DNA of 64,000 nt from Draconibacterium sediminis (GCF_000949475.1 NZ_JRHC01000009.1:23617-87616), one strand, 5' to 3'; numbered from the stretch's first letter, positions 28,521 to 36,975 are shown. Notes: a model not told the origin generated them from the letters alone. A program made the numbers and translations.

Positions 28521-28610
28521 GGAGTAGTTCAGTTTCTATCAAGTACACTCTACAAAAACATACATAGCCCCTTGACAAGAATCCATCCGGATCAATGGCA
28601 TACGCCAAAC
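28521..28610 (+). repeat. 90-bp direct repeat, copy 1
   Basis: It matches 33345-33434 at about 76 of 90 positions with no gap; positions 28562-28610 match at 46 of 49 (shared core GCCCCTTGACAAGAATCC). This copy lies 344 bases before hipB. It has no clear open frame. Confidence 0.85.
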
Positions 28611-28901
28611 TTTATATTTCCAGAATTCTAAATGAAATCTCAAATAGACACCTTCTTATAATTGATACTCTTCTCATCCAACGAGTCCGTTGGTAAAAAC
28701 CCCATTTTTATCCAATCATTTCCAGGAAGATTATTGGAATTTTTATCGGTTTAATTTATTCACTGTTATTGCGTATGGAACACTATTCTAATGTTATTCT
28801 TGAGCTCGAACAACGTTATTGAAATCGTGTTTGCAGCCGGATGCGTGCCATGTTTAATCTGGTAGCTTTCAATAAGACAAGTGTAGACAAGAGAATATAA
28901 A
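28611..28901. other. Intergenic region between repeat copy 1 and the hipBA promoter
   Basis: AT-rich; no gene, repeat or strong hairpin is recognised. Confidence 0.35.
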
Positions 28902-28954
28902 AATGTTGATTATTATCTGCAAAATACGTATGTTTGTAGAAAATAATCAACATT
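28902..28954 (+). promoter_or_regulatory. hipBA promoter overlapped by inverted-repeat operator
   Basis: AATGTTGATTATT (28902-28914) is exactly inverted as AATAATCAACATT (28942-28954), ending at the base before the hipB ATG. Between them lie TTG (28906-28908), a 20-base spacer and TATGTTTG (28929-28936), a full Bacteroidota -33/-7 promoter. A bound HipB dimer of dimers would cover both the -33 box and the transcription start, as expected for autorepression. Confidence 0.75.
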
Positions 28955-29242
28955 ATGAGGCCGAAGAAAAATATTATTTTCCCCAAACACCTGCAAATTT
29001 TGGAACGTTTGGGAGAAAATATTAAACTGGCACGAAAAAGGAGAAAACTAACAACGGTTCAGGTAGCAGAGCGTGCAGATATCGACAGGACAACGTTGTA
29101 TCAGATAGAGAAAGGGAATCCTAAAGTATCTATGGGGGCTTATTTTAACGTCCTGAGAGTTTTAGGCCTGCAGGACGATTTCCTAAAACTGGCTGCCGAT
29201 GATACCCTGGGCAGAAAGTTACAGGATTTGGATTTGTTGTAG
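28955..29242 (+). CDS. hipB: HipB-like antitoxin/repressor
   Basis: 95 residues with an XRE/Cro helix-turn-helix: NIKLARKRRKLTTVQVAERADIDRTTLYQIEKGNPKVS. The DNA-binding fold plus the downstream HipA kinase identify it as the antitoxin of a HipBA pair, which neutralises HipA and represses the shared promoter. The inverted repeat ending at its start codon is the likely operator. The stop is 43 bases before the hipA ATG. It lies within a stretch of mobile-element genes, so it probably serves element stabilisation. Confidence 0.88.
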   Translation: MRPKKNIIFPKHLQILERLGENIKLARKRRKLTTVQVAERADIDRTTLYQIEKGNPKVSMGAYFNVLRVLGLQDDFLKLAADDTLGRKLQDLDLL

Positions 29243-29285
29243 AATCACGGTTACACATAAAGAGGTAACCATCGATATAAGAAAT

Positions 29286-30536
29286 ATGGCAACAGGTAAA
29301 ACAGACATATATGTGTATGCTCACTGGAAGGGGCTTTCGGATCCTCAGTTGATTGGAATTCTCTCCGGGCATGCTGCAAAAGGAAGAAAAGCATTCAGCT
29401 TTGAATATGATACTTCCTGGCTGAATTCATCAGAGCACTACTTGCTGGATCCGGATATACAGTTTTACAGCGGCCCTCAATTTCCCAATAGCAAGGAAAA
29501 TTTTGGTTTGTTTCTGGACAGTATGCCCGATACATGGGGGAGAACACTAATGAAACGACGGGCAGCGCAGAAAGCTGCGGAAAAAGGGGAAAGGGCAAAA
29601 ACGTTGTATGAAGTAGATTATTTGCTGGGAGTACTGGATGAAAGCCGTATGGGAGCTTTGCGCTTTAAGTTAGATCCGGATGGACCATTTCTCGATGAGA
29701 ATAGAGAGTCTCCTACGCCTCCATGGTCATCCGTTGCAGAATTGCAGGAAGCTGCAAGTAATATTGAAAACGAAACAGACAACGATAGTGTTAAAAAATG
29801 GTTGGCTATCCTGATTGCTCCGGGATCTTCACTGGGTGGGGCCAGACCCAAGGCCAACATATTGCACAAAGACAATAATCTCTGGATTGCAAAGTTTCCA
29901 GCCAAAAATGATATGGTGGATAAAGCAGCCTGGGAATACCTGGCCTGGAAACTGGCATTAAAAGCTGGGATCAACATGTCAGAGTGTAGGATCAATAAAG
30001 TTGCAGGTAAGTATAACACCTTTTTTACCAAACGTTTTGATCGGGAAAAAGAACAACGTATTCATTTTGCATCTGCAATGACCATGACTGGAAATAATGA
30101 AGATACGATCAGGGATAATCCGGCCAGTTATCTGGAATTGGCTGAATTTGTTCAAACCCATGGCGCGCAGGTTAATGACAATTTGGAGCAATTGTGGAGA
30201 AGGATTGTTTTTAATATAGCCATTTCCAACACTGATGACCATTTACGGAACCACGGCTTTATTTTAACTGATAAAGGGTGGATATTATCACCGGCGTATG
30301 ATATAAATCCATCGATTGATAAAGACGGTTTGGCTTTAAATATTGATATGGATAACAATGATTTGGATTACAATCTTGCAAAAAGTGTTGGTGAATTCTT
30401 TCGTTTAGATAATGCAAAAATGGATCAGATCATAGAAGAAATCATTACTCAGGTAAAGAATTGGCGTAAAATGGCAAAGAATATTGGGATCCCGAATAAC
30501 GAGCAGGAGTTGATGGCCAAAGCATTTCGTGTATAA
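29286..30536 (+). CDS. hipA: HipA-type serine/threonine kinase toxin
   Basis: From the ATG at 29286 it has 416 residues; the longer open frame from 29199 runs into hipB and lacks support. The N-terminal couple-HipA domain (IYVYAHWKGLSDPQLIGILSG, DTWGRTLMKRR) precedes the kinase: APGSSLGGARPKAN as the ATP-loop region, LWIAKFPA with the Lys, FTKRFDRE, and the catalytic ISNTDDHLRNHGF with SPAYDINPS. HipA kinases phosphorylate glutamyl-tRNA synthetase or related targets and cause growth arrest until HipB restrains them. All motifs appear intact, so the toxin is probably active. The last 25 residues end just before an 875-base gene-free stretch. Confidence 0.9.
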   Translation: MATGKTDIYVYAHWKGLSDPQLIGILSGHAAKGRKAFSFEYDTSWLNSSEHYLLDPDIQFYSGPQFPNSKENFGLFLDSMPDTWGRTLMKRRAAQKAAEKGERAKTLYEVDYLLGVLDESRMGALRFKLDPDGPFLDENRESPTPPWSSVAELQEAASNIENETDNDSVKKWLAILIAPGSSLGGARPKANILHKDNNLWIAKFPAKNDMVDKAAWEYLAWKLALKAGINMSECRINKVAGKYNTFFTKRFDREKEQRIHFASAMTMTGNNEDTIRDNPASYLELAEFVQTHGAQVNDNLEQLWRRIVFNIAISNTDDHLRNHGFILTDKGWILSPAYDINPSIDKDGLALNIDMDNNDLDYNLAKSVGEFFRLDNAKMDQIIEEIITQVKNWRKMAKNIGIPNNEQELMAKAFRV

Positions 30537-31412
30537 TTTATCTTTGATATTTTTTGTTGGTATTCTCCAGTGCCCCGGCCCATTCCCCTGACGGGCTTCA
30601 ACGCTCCCTAAACCCGTTCGCCCACTCCCGGGAAACGTTCGCTGGTTTTGCCCTTACAGAAAAAAGCGCCTACAGGCATCACACTCAAAAGCGCCATCCT
30701 TTCGTTTCACTACTGTCCTGCACTTTCCTTTTGCCCGCCCACCTAAGCGATTTAAGGGTTGTTAATTCTTAAAAGGTTGAAAACAAAAGAAGACGCCCAA
30801 AGATCGCCAGCCTCCGCTAAAGCCCAAGCCCGTTAAACCGCAAGGCTAAATAAATGTCCCGTTTTATCTGTTGAAAAGCTAAATCCGGAATTTTAACAGT
30901 TACGGGACAGCCTTGCCGTTTATCCACGGCTGGCAGTCCCCGGGCTTTCTTCTCTTTTTTTTCTTTTTTTCTCTTCTTTTGGGGATTATTTTATTTTACC
31001 AAATAAAATTAAAACAGCCTGTTTTTTAGGTGAATTTAGCTTGTTCCGAATGGCTTCTGTTCGAAAGCATTCAACTACGTATAAATTTAATGTTATCGAG
31101 GAAATATATTTAACCAAATAAAACGCTCACTGAAAAACAAAACGAAAAACAGACAAAAACAAAAGGGCTAAACAAAAAGTTGGTTAGCCTCAATCCGGTT
31201 GATTTGAATTTTGAAAGGGAAACAGTCAAGCCTGTTTCTCTTTCTTCTTTCAAGCCCGAAGTCCTTGCTATAGCTGGTGGGGGAGGGGTTGGCAAGATGT
31301 GATTTTGTTTCACAAAATCGCTTGTGCCTGTCCGGCAGGGACTTTTAATCTGGCGATTAAAAGCTGGATTAATTCTTCGAATTAAGGTCTTTACAATTAA
31401 AATTTATAAGCC
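30537..31412. other. Gene-free region before mobC, candidate oriT
   Basis: It contains the long palindrome at 30835-30921, additional complementary words (GCCAGCC at 30806 with GGCTGGC at 30928; AAAGCCC at 30819 with GGGCTTT at 30942), a pyrimidine tract of about 35 bases from 30945 and an AT-rich stretch to 31100. Transfer origins often lie just before mob genes; no nick site could be identified. Confidence 0.45.
30835..30921. repeat. 87-bp nested imperfect palindrome
   Basis: AAACCGCAAGGCT (30835-30847) pairs with AGCCTTGCCGTTT (30909-30921) at 12 of 13 positions; GTCCCGT (30856-30862) pairs with ACGGGAC (30902-30908); CTGTTGAAAA (30868-30877) pairs with TTTTAACAG (30891-30899). The loop is 13 bases and the left arm has an 8-base bulge. 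It can form a large cruciform or RNA stem. Confidence 0.8.
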
Positions 31413-31790
31413 ATGTCACGCTACCGAAACCCGAGAGATAAAAAAACAGAAGCAGTTCGTGTTCGCTTCACTCCCATGGAAAAGAAATTACTCCGCGGCC
31501 GTTGTAAAAAAGAGGGCTATAAAAACCTGAGCAATTTTTTTCGGGCAAAGGCTATGCGTCATCGTGAGATTAAAAAGATTGAGGTCTCCCCTGAATTTAC
31601 CACCCTGATTAAAAGCCTGGATTTTAACCTGAATAAAATAGGTGTGAATTTAAACCAGGTGGCAAAACAGATTAATACGAAAAAGAACGATGAGCTCACA
31701 TCTGCCGACCGCCATACACTTGACAGGGTGCAACAAGAACTGAAAAAGTGTTTTTCCTCCCTTCAAAAATACATGGACCTGATCCGATAA
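31413..31790 (+). CDS. mobC: MobC-like relaxosome accessory protein
   Basis: 125 residues, very basic. The N-terminal half carries a ribbon-helix-helix-like pattern (EAVRVRFTPMEKKLLRGRCKKEGYKNLSNFFRAKAM) followed by helical segments (LDFNLNKIGVNLNQVAKQIN), the standard layout of MobC/BmgB proteins. These bind near oriT, loosen the DNA and recruit the relaxase. It starts after a long noncoding stretch with a palindrome and ends 22 bases before the relaxase gene, so the two form a mobilization operon. Confidence 0.85.
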   Translation: MSRYRNPRDKKTEAVRVRFTPMEKKLLRGRCKKEGYKNLSNFFRAKAMRHREIKKIEVSPEFTTLIKSLDFNLNKIGVNLNQVAKQINTKKNDELTSADRHTLDRVQQELKKCFSSLQKYMDLIR

Positions 31791-31812
31791 ATTCCTAATC
31801 AAGTATTAGACT

Positions 31813-32739
31813 ATGGTAATTGTGATGCATAAGAGTGCATATACCGAAAATGTAATGATGTATAACGAAAAGAAGGTAAACGAAGGAGTTGCCATGTTTT
31901 TTCATTTTAAAAATACCAGGTCGGTCAATCCGTTTAACTACGACGAACATCACCGCCTGAAGATCTTGCTGGATATTGAAGATGAAAATCCCCGGGCATG
32001 GAATAAGTGTTTTCATGTTTCGTTTAATCCATCAACCGAAGATTATAAAATTCTGGACGATGCTACCATCAAACTGGAAATTGAAAATATGATGGAACAC
32101 ATGGGCTATGGTCATCAGCCTTATTTTGTGTACCGCCACGAAGATCTGGAACGTGTTCACTTTCATGTGGTATCAACGCGGATTGATTGTGTAACACATC
32201 AAAAGATCAAGGATAATTTTGAGCGGCTGAAGATGCAACGTTTTTTACATCAGTTGGAAGAGAAATATAATCTGCCGTTGAAAGATAAGCCACAGGAGAT
32301 TAACTTTCGTTTCTCAGCCCGCAGCAGAAATATCAAACAGAACCTGGAGAATCTTTTCACACATTTGAATGGATTGGATGAACTCTCCACTAAAGATTTG
32401 TACGATCAGGCCTTGCTGACTTTTAAAGTTGAAGTTCAGAAATCGGGGAGAGGCCACATCGCTGTGGTTCTGGGCGATGATGGTAAACCGGCGCGCTATC
32501 CTATTCGCTTATCGAATTTTAAAAATAAACCGAAGTTTTATTCCAAAGAAAACAAGTTGGCAGAACATGAAACGGTTGAAAGAAAACAAAAAATCGATAA
32601 GTCTCAGGATATTGATTTAACCAAGGTTGGGGTTATTGCAAGGGATCTGAATCGGTTGGTGGAGCAGAGTAAGCAATCAAATAAGTCTACAAAACCAAAG
32701 ATAAAGAATAGAAAAAAGGGGAGGCAGAAAAGATTTTAA
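31813..32739 (+). CDS. Relaxase/mobilization nuclease
   Basis: 308 residues. The relaxase core is clear: a Tyr near the N-terminus (ENVMMYNEKKV) as candidate nicking residue, CFHVSFNPS, and the metal-binding histidine motif HFHVVSTRID preceded by VYRHEDLERV. This is the MobP-type (PF03432) relaxase family of Bacteroidota mobilizable elements, which nicks oriT and pilots single-stranded DNA to a recipient. The C-terminal ~45 residues are basic (KSTKPKIKNRKKGRQKRF). No coupling protein or mating-pair genes are present, so transfer would depend on a helper conjugative element. It is truncated relative to relaxases with primase tails, but such short forms are common. Confidence 0.87.
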   Translation: MVIVMHKSAYTENVMMYNEKKVNEGVAMFFHFKNTRSVNPFNYDEHHRLKILLDIEDENPRAWNKCFHVSFNPSTEDYKILDDATIKLEIENMMEHMGYGHQPYFVYRHEDLERVHFHVVSTRIDCVTHQKIKDNFERLKMQRFLHQLEEKYNLPLKDKPQEINFRFSARSRNIKQNLENLFTHLNGLDELSTKDLYDQALLTFKVEVQKSGRGHIAVVLGDDGKPARYPIRLSNFKNKPKFYSKENKLAEHETVERKQKIDKSQDIDLTKVGVIARDLNRLVEQSKQSNKSTKPKIKNRKKGRQKRF

Positions 32740-32750
32740 ACCTTAAATGT

Positions 32751-33179
32751 TCACCGACTTAGATAAGCTAGTTTTAATTCAATCTGAGTTTTTCTGTTCT
32801 GAGGAACTTTCAGCCAGTGCAATGCTGGTTCTAGTGCAGAAAATACCTGGTATTTTGAAGAATGTTTATAACTTCTAACGTACTGTACGGCCTTGTTGAG
32901 CAGTGATTCGGAGGCCAGAATGGCAAATTTCTTCAATCCCGTATGATCAATATTGTCGAATACAAAGTGACTTAGATCTTCAATTTCTGCGAAGTTCAAC
33001 TGTGTGTTTGCGTTTCGAATATCAATTAAGATGGAATATTCCTTTCGAAAAAATGGATTGCTTTTTAAATCGGTAATTACTCTTTCAACACTTTGCTGAT
33101 CGAGTAAATTATTGTGGGAAACAATTATCAGTCTTAAACTTTCTATGATATGCAAATTTTCACTTGAAGATAACATCAC
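32751..33179 (-). CDS. Small protein with STAS/SpoIIAA-like fold, function unknown
   Basis: 142 residues, soluble, on the strand opposite to the mob genes and ending 11 bases from the relaxase stop. The pattern LRLIIVSHNNLLDQQSVERVI, EYSILIDIRNAN, LKKFAILASESLLNKAVQYV resembles the STAS-like domains (SpoIIAA/DUF-type) frequent in Bacteroidota, but I cannot name a family with certainty. It may be element cargo. No partner kinase or sigma-factor gene is adjacent. Confidence 0.55.
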   Translation of the reverse strand: MMLSSSENLHIIESLRLIIVSHNNLLDQQSVERVITDLKSNPFFRKEYSILIDIRNANTQLNFAEIEDLSHFVFDNIDHTGLKKFAILASESLLNKAVQYVRSYKHSSKYQVFSALEPALHWLKVPQNRKTQIELKLAYLSR

Positions 33180-33305
33180 ATCTTAATTGGTAATACAGGC
33201 ATTAAAGTAAGCTAATTTTTTAAAATGAATTACTGTCGCCAGGAATAATGAGTAGGATATTGCCATAAATCCTGTCAAAGTTACTTCGCCGCCCGGAAAA
33301 GTCAA

Positions 33306-33341
33306 GGGCGGCTGGTATTGCCCATTTTTTGCCAGCCGTCC
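33306..33341. terminator. GC-rich hairpin upstream of repeat copy 2
   Basis: GGGCGGCTGG (33306-33315) pairs with CCAGCCGTCC (33332-33341) at 9 of 10 positions; the loop contains a T-run. It could terminate transcription on either strand or belong to the repeat that begins four bases later. Confidence 0.5.
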
Positions 33342-33344
33342 TTC

Positions 33345-33434
33345 GGAGCTGTTCAGTTTTTATTTAGAATACTCCATAAAAACTGACATAGCCCCTTGAC
33401 AAGAATCCATCCGGCTCAATGGCATGCGCCAAAA
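33345..33434 (+). repeat. 90-bp direct repeat, copy 2
   Basis: This copy lies 52 bases before the ardC-like start codon, in the same orientation as copy 1 at 28521-28610. Just after the core it can form a short stem between GGCATGC and GGCGTGCC. Confidence 0.85.
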
Positions 33435-33486
33435 TTTAATGGCGTGCCAGTAGCCGAAATAAACCCGCAGGGCAGCGGTGGATTCA

Positions 33487-34407
33487 ATGAGTAAATTTGA
33501 TATTTATGAAACAGTTACTAATTTGATTGTTGAACGCCTGGAAGCAGGTGTAATTCCTTGGCATATGCCTTGGAAAACCGCAAGTGCTATTCCTCGTAAC
33601 CTGGTATCTAAAAAGCCTTACCGGGGATTCAATTTCTGGTACTTGCTTAGCTTTGGTTTCGAAAGGCCTTATTTCCTTACTTTCAAACAAGTTCAGGACC
33701 TTGGTGGAAAGATCAAAAAGGGATCTTCATCATTTATGATTGTATTCTGGAAAATGGTGGAATACGAAAAAGATGATGAAACCAAGGAAATTCCAATGCT
33801 TCGTTATTATCGGGTATTTCATATTGATGATATAGAAGGTATTGATCCTGATAAAATTCCTGAGAACACTGCTCACGATCATGATTTCGATCCAATTGCT
33901 TCCTGTGAGCAGCTTATCCAGTTTTGGTCTGATTCTCCAGTAATAAAGCTTGATCAGAAAAGAGCCTGTTATATTCCTTCATTAGATGAGGTCCACATGC
34001 CTGGAGCAAGAACTTTCTTTCAGGATGAAGAATTCTACTCTACGATTTTTCATGAATTGTGTCACTCTACAGGTCATCGTAAACGGTTAAATCGTCACGA
34101 AAGGTTTTCTAACCTTAATTTTGCAAGTAAAGATTACTCGCAAGAGGAACTTGTAGCCGAAATGGGAGCTGCATACCTTTGCGGTATATGTGGCATTGAA
34201 AATGCTACCATCGATAATAGTGCAGCTTATATTCAAGGATGGTTAAAGAAGCTAAAAAGCGATAAGAAGTTTATTGTTCTGGCTTCCGGATTAGCTCAAA
34301 AAGCTGTTGATTATATTCTGGATCATCAGGATTCGAATCCTAAACCAGTTACTAGTAGATCCAAAAGGGAGAAAGGTAAATCGGCTTCTTTTTCAATGAA
34401 TTTCTGA
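33487..34407 (+). CDS. ArdC-like antirestriction protein (ssDNA-binding plus zincin domain)
   Basis: 306 residues from the ATG at 33487; the GTG at 33478 is less likely. The N-terminal ~120 residues match the ArdC/DUF1738 ssDNA-binding domain (VIPWHMPWKTASAIPRNLVS, YRGFNFWYL, GGKIKKGSSSFMIVFW). The C-terminal part is a zincin-like peptidase with FHELCHSTGHRKRL (HExxH-type with third His) and YSQEELVAEMGAAYLCG. ArdC proteins on plasmids protect incoming single-stranded DNA from host restriction, so it belongs with the mobilization genes. It sits after the second 90-bp repeat and its end overlaps the convergent higA by 15 bases. Confidence 0.88.
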   Translation: MSKFDIYETVTNLIVERLEAGVIPWHMPWKTASAIPRNLVSKKPYRGFNFWYLLSFGFERPYFLTFKQVQDLGGKIKKGSSSFMIVFWKMVEYEKDDETKEIPMLRYYRVFHIDDIEGIDPDKIPENTAHDHDFDPIASCEQLIQFWSDSPVIKLDQKRACYIPSLDEVHMPGARTFFQDEEFYSTIFHELCHSTGHRKRLNRHERFSNLNFASKDYSQEELVAEMGAAYLCGICGIENATIDNSAAYIQGWLKKLKSDKKFIVLASGLAQKAVDYILDHQDSNPKPVTSRSKREKGKSASFSMNF

Positions 34408-34857
34408 TCGTATGGCTAATGAAGCCCCCAAATCCTTTTTAGTATTCATTAAGCTGGCATCACGAAATTGCCTGTTAATCTCGTTTTTCAGTTTGTATGG
34501 ACGATTAAAGGCTTCCTGTGAAATCTGAAAATATTCAGATAGTTTGCGTATTGTTTCTTTTGACAAGCCTTTCTGGTAATTCAGAATCTTTGAAACTGTT
34601 CCTTTCGACAACCCCAGGAGTTTTGCCAATCCAACTGCTCTAAGGCTGTTCTCTTCCATTAATGACTTAATAAGTTGTACAGGGTCAAGATCATTAAAGG
34701 TCCTGTGTTCCGAATCCCACTTCTCAATGAGAAGCGTTAACAACTCAATTTCATCATCAAGGGTAGGAGAGGCCTTTGAAAGAAGATTCTCAAGGATATT
34801 ACAATAGTTGTTGTACTGTTCTTCAGTTTTTATTACTGTATATTTTAAAGCTTCCAT
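34393..34857 (-). CDS. higA: HigA-like antitoxin (XRE family)
   Basis: 154 residues. The N-terminal acidic helical half (EEQYNNYCNILENLL, DEIELLTLLIEKWD) and the C-terminal helix-turn-helix (RAVGLAKLLGLSKGTVSKILNYQKGLSKETIRKLSEYF) are typical of HigA antitoxins. It lies 10 bases after the toxin gene, the reverse (toxin-first) order that is normal for higBA. It binds the toxin and represses the operon. The final codons overlap the end of the ardC-like gene on the other strand. No defect is visible. Confidence 0.88.
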   Translation of the reverse strand: MEALKYTVIKTEEQYNNYCNILENLLSKASPTLDDEIELLTLLIEKWDSEHRTFNDLDPVQLIKSLMEENSLRAVGLAKLLGLSKGTVSKILNYQKGLSKETIRKLSEYFQISQEAFNRPYKLKNEINRQFRDASLMNTKKDLGASLAIRSEIH

Positions 34858-34867
34858 GTCTCTTTGA

Positions 34868-35200
34868 TTAATAGATATCTACAAAATACTGTTCTTCATT
34901 ATTACAGAGCTTTGTGTAGAAAGCATGCGTTCCAATCCATTTTACAAACAGATGTACCTTCTGCTTCCCAAAATAATACTGGCAAATAATCCGGTATTTG
35001 TTACCACCAATCTTAAAAACAACTCTGTTTGATCCTTTCCCCAAAATATCAGCAGAATTAAACGTTCTGATAATATCCCGGGGACTTTTCCAGTCAGCTC
35101 TTTTTACAATCGATAGCCAGGTTTCAAATGCCTTTCTACTTTGGACATTATCACGGACATAGTTTTCGATTGACCGTACTTTTATTAAATGAACTTTCAT
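34868..35200 (-). CDS. higB: HigB-like mRNA interferase toxin
   Basis: 110 residues from the ATG at 35200; an upstream start at 35215 would fall inside a probable -7 box (TAACTTTG at 35213-35220 on this strand). The sequence follows the RelE/HigB fold: KAFETWLSIVKRADWKSPRDII, SNRVVFKIGGNKYRIICQYYFG, VHLFVKWIGTHAFYTK. Such toxins cleave mRNA on the ribosome. It is first in a two-gene operon with higA and probably stabilises the element that carries the integrase just upstream. Confidence 0.88.
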   Translation of the reverse strand: MKVHLIKVRSIENYVRDNVQSRKAFETWLSIVKRADWKSPRDIIRTFNSADILGKGSNRVVFKIGGNKYRIICQYYFGKQKVHLFVKWIGTHAFYTKLCNNEEQYFVDIY

Positions 35201-35268
35201 TGTTGTACTTGGCAAAGTTAGTAAAAGTTACACAAAGGGAAACTCTGTGTTGTTTTAAATTTATTAAA

Positions 35269-36519
35269 CTATTTGGATTTCTTTTTTTGAGACTTCTTTC
35301 CAGATAGCTTTTTTTCAAGAATGGCCATATCATCGCTTATTTTCTTCTCAACCACCTTTGCATAAATTTGGGTTGTTTTTAAATCGGTATGTCCCAGCAT
35401 TTTGCTGACGGATTCGATAGGTACGCCATTCGTAAGGGTTACTGTGGTAGCGAAGGTATGTCTGGCCACATGAAATGTTAGATTTTTATCGATTTCACAA
35501 ACATCTGCAATTTCTTTAAGGTAGCTGTTTAGCTTTTGATTTGAAATATTTGGAAATATTGTTCCTTTATTGACAGAGCGTGGATGGTCTTTGTACTTGT
35601 CGATTAAGACCTGGGCCTGGGATAATAACGGTATTCGCACCGGTGTGGTCGTTTTTTCTCTCTGGGTAATTATCCAGGTCATTCTGTTAATGCCTATCCT
35701 TATGTTATTGGGTTTAAGATTCATAACATCGATGTAGGATAGTCCTGTATAACACGCAAATACAAATAGATCTTTAACATACTGAAGACGTTCAATCTTG
35801 AATTGTTTCTTTTTTATTGTATCCAGTTCCAATTGAGTTAAAAATTCCCGTTCAACACGTTTAAATGACAGGCGATAGGCTACAAATGGATCTTTGTCAA
35901 GCCATCCAAGTCTTACGGCGAGATTGGTCATTTTGCGCAATCTTTCAATGTGTTTCATTACTGTATTGTTTCCCATTGGTAAATGATGATCCTCAGGCTG
36001 GTATTTTCGCAGGAAATGTTCGAAATCAGTAATGAACTTGTAATTTAATTCTACCAGAAAGATATCATTGCGTTTGAATTTCTGCTTCAAAAATTTCTCG
36101 ATATACTTTTCGGTAGTTTTGTAATTTTTTAATGTTCCCCACCTAAGGTTCGAATCCATTCCGGTGTTGTGATAATCAACGAGTCCTTTTAAGGTTTCTC
36201 CTGAATCTTCAACTCCCAAAAATTTGTTTTTAATTGCTTCAGGACTTACTACTTCTTTGTTGATGACAAGTTCCTGATAGCACTCAGTAAGCTGAGACCT
36301 GATCTGTTCTAAATAAGAGTTAAGCTTACTAATTTCCGGGGACTTGCCTTTTGCCATTCCTCGGCCATTATTCCAGTTATCGACATGAATTCTTTTCTTA
36401 ATTGAGATTTCAGCCCGTTCTCGATTTACTGTTACACGGGCATAAATAGGAGCTTTGTCGTCTTTAATCCGATGCTTGCGGATCACAAATTGAATTCCAA
36501 AAGTGTTAATCTTCTTCAT
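35269..36519 (-). CDS. Tyrosine recombinase (IntDOT/NBU-like integrase)
   Basis: 416 residues in the usual three parts: an N-terminal arm-binding domain (IQFVIRKHRIKDDKAPIYARVTV), a SAM-like core-binding domain (about 110-215) and the catalytic domain. The catalytic residues visible are the Lys of TQREKT, His and Arg of HVARHTFAT, the His of LGHTDLKTTQIYAKV and its Tyr. Where most members have the first Arg (TGLR), this one reads TGLSYIDV; Ser at this position is also known in IntDOT of CTnDOT. It is oriented with its start towards tRNA-Pro, 281 bases away, a common layout for elements that integrate at tRNA genes. It is the likely integrase of the mobilizable element on its left. Confidence 0.92.
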   Translation of the reverse strand: MKKINTFGIQFVIRKHRIKDDKAPIYARVTVNRERAEISIKKRIHVDNWNNGRGMAKGKSPEISKLNSYLEQIRSQLTECYQELVINKEVVSPEAIKNKFLGVEDSGETLKGLVDYHNTGMDSNLRWGTLKNYKTTEKYIEKFLKQKFKRNDIFLVELNYKFITDFEHFLRKYQPEDHHLPMGNNTVMKHIERLRKMTNLAVRLGWLDKDPFVAYRLSFKRVEREFLTQLELDTIKKKQFKIERLQYVKDLFVFACYTGLSYIDVMNLKPNNIRIGINRMTWIITQREKTTTPVRIPLLSQAQVLIDKYKDHPRSVNKGTIFPNISNQKLNSYLKEIADVCEIDKNLTFHVARHTFATTVTLTNGVPIESVSKMLGHTDLKTTQIYAKVVEKKISDDMAILEKKLSGKKSQKKKSK

Positions 36520-36741
36520 AATTTTTAATGTTGTTTAGTTCTGGTTCACTTTTGGTTCACCAGAAAATGTTAAAACTGGTTCCAAACTGAACTAAACGGT
36601 ACCAAAAACTTCGATTGTAATCTTTTGAATAATAGGTGATTATGTGTTTCTGGTGAACCAAATCTAAAAAATATTTTGGTTCACCGTATTGTTCACATAA
36701 ACAATGGTTTTAGATGGTGTATTTTGACATCGTAAAAACAA

Positions 36742-36775
36742 AAAAGCCTGCAAATCATCTGATTTACAGGCTTTT
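36742..36775 (-). terminator. Terminator of the tRNA-Ser/tRNA-Pro operon
   Basis: AAAAGCCTG, one unpaired base, AAATC pair with GATTT, one base, CAGGCTTTT around ATCT. On the minus strand it is followed by a T-run, 25 bases after tRNA-Pro. Confidence 0.9.
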
Positions 36776-36800
36776 GGTGGATTCTGATTTTCCACTTCGT

Positions 36801-36874
36801 CGGGATACCAGGATTCGAACCTGGGACCCCCTGCTCCCAAAGCAGGTGCGCTAACCGGACTGCGCTACATCCCG
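36801..36874 (-). tRNA. tRNA-Pro (anticodon TGG)
   Basis: The cloverleaf is complete: acceptor CGGGATG/TATCCCG, D-arm GCGC/GCGC, anticodon loop TTTGGGA, T-arm with TTCGAAT. CCA is not encoded. Its 3' end faces the integrase, so it is a plausible attachment site, though no duplicated 3' end was found to the left. Confidence 0.96.
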
Positions 36875-36885
36875 AATTTATTTAT

Positions 36886-36975
<90 letters not shown>

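Noticed and set aside
30554..30772. Short open frame after hipA
   Set aside because: Low-complexity composition, no start signal and no recognisable domain; lies in the mobilization noncoding region.
34328..34345. CAGGATTCGAA match to the tRNA-Pro T-arm as an attachment site
   Set aside because: It is inside the ardC-like coding region and only 11 bases long; the same word recurs by chance in T-arm-like sequence.
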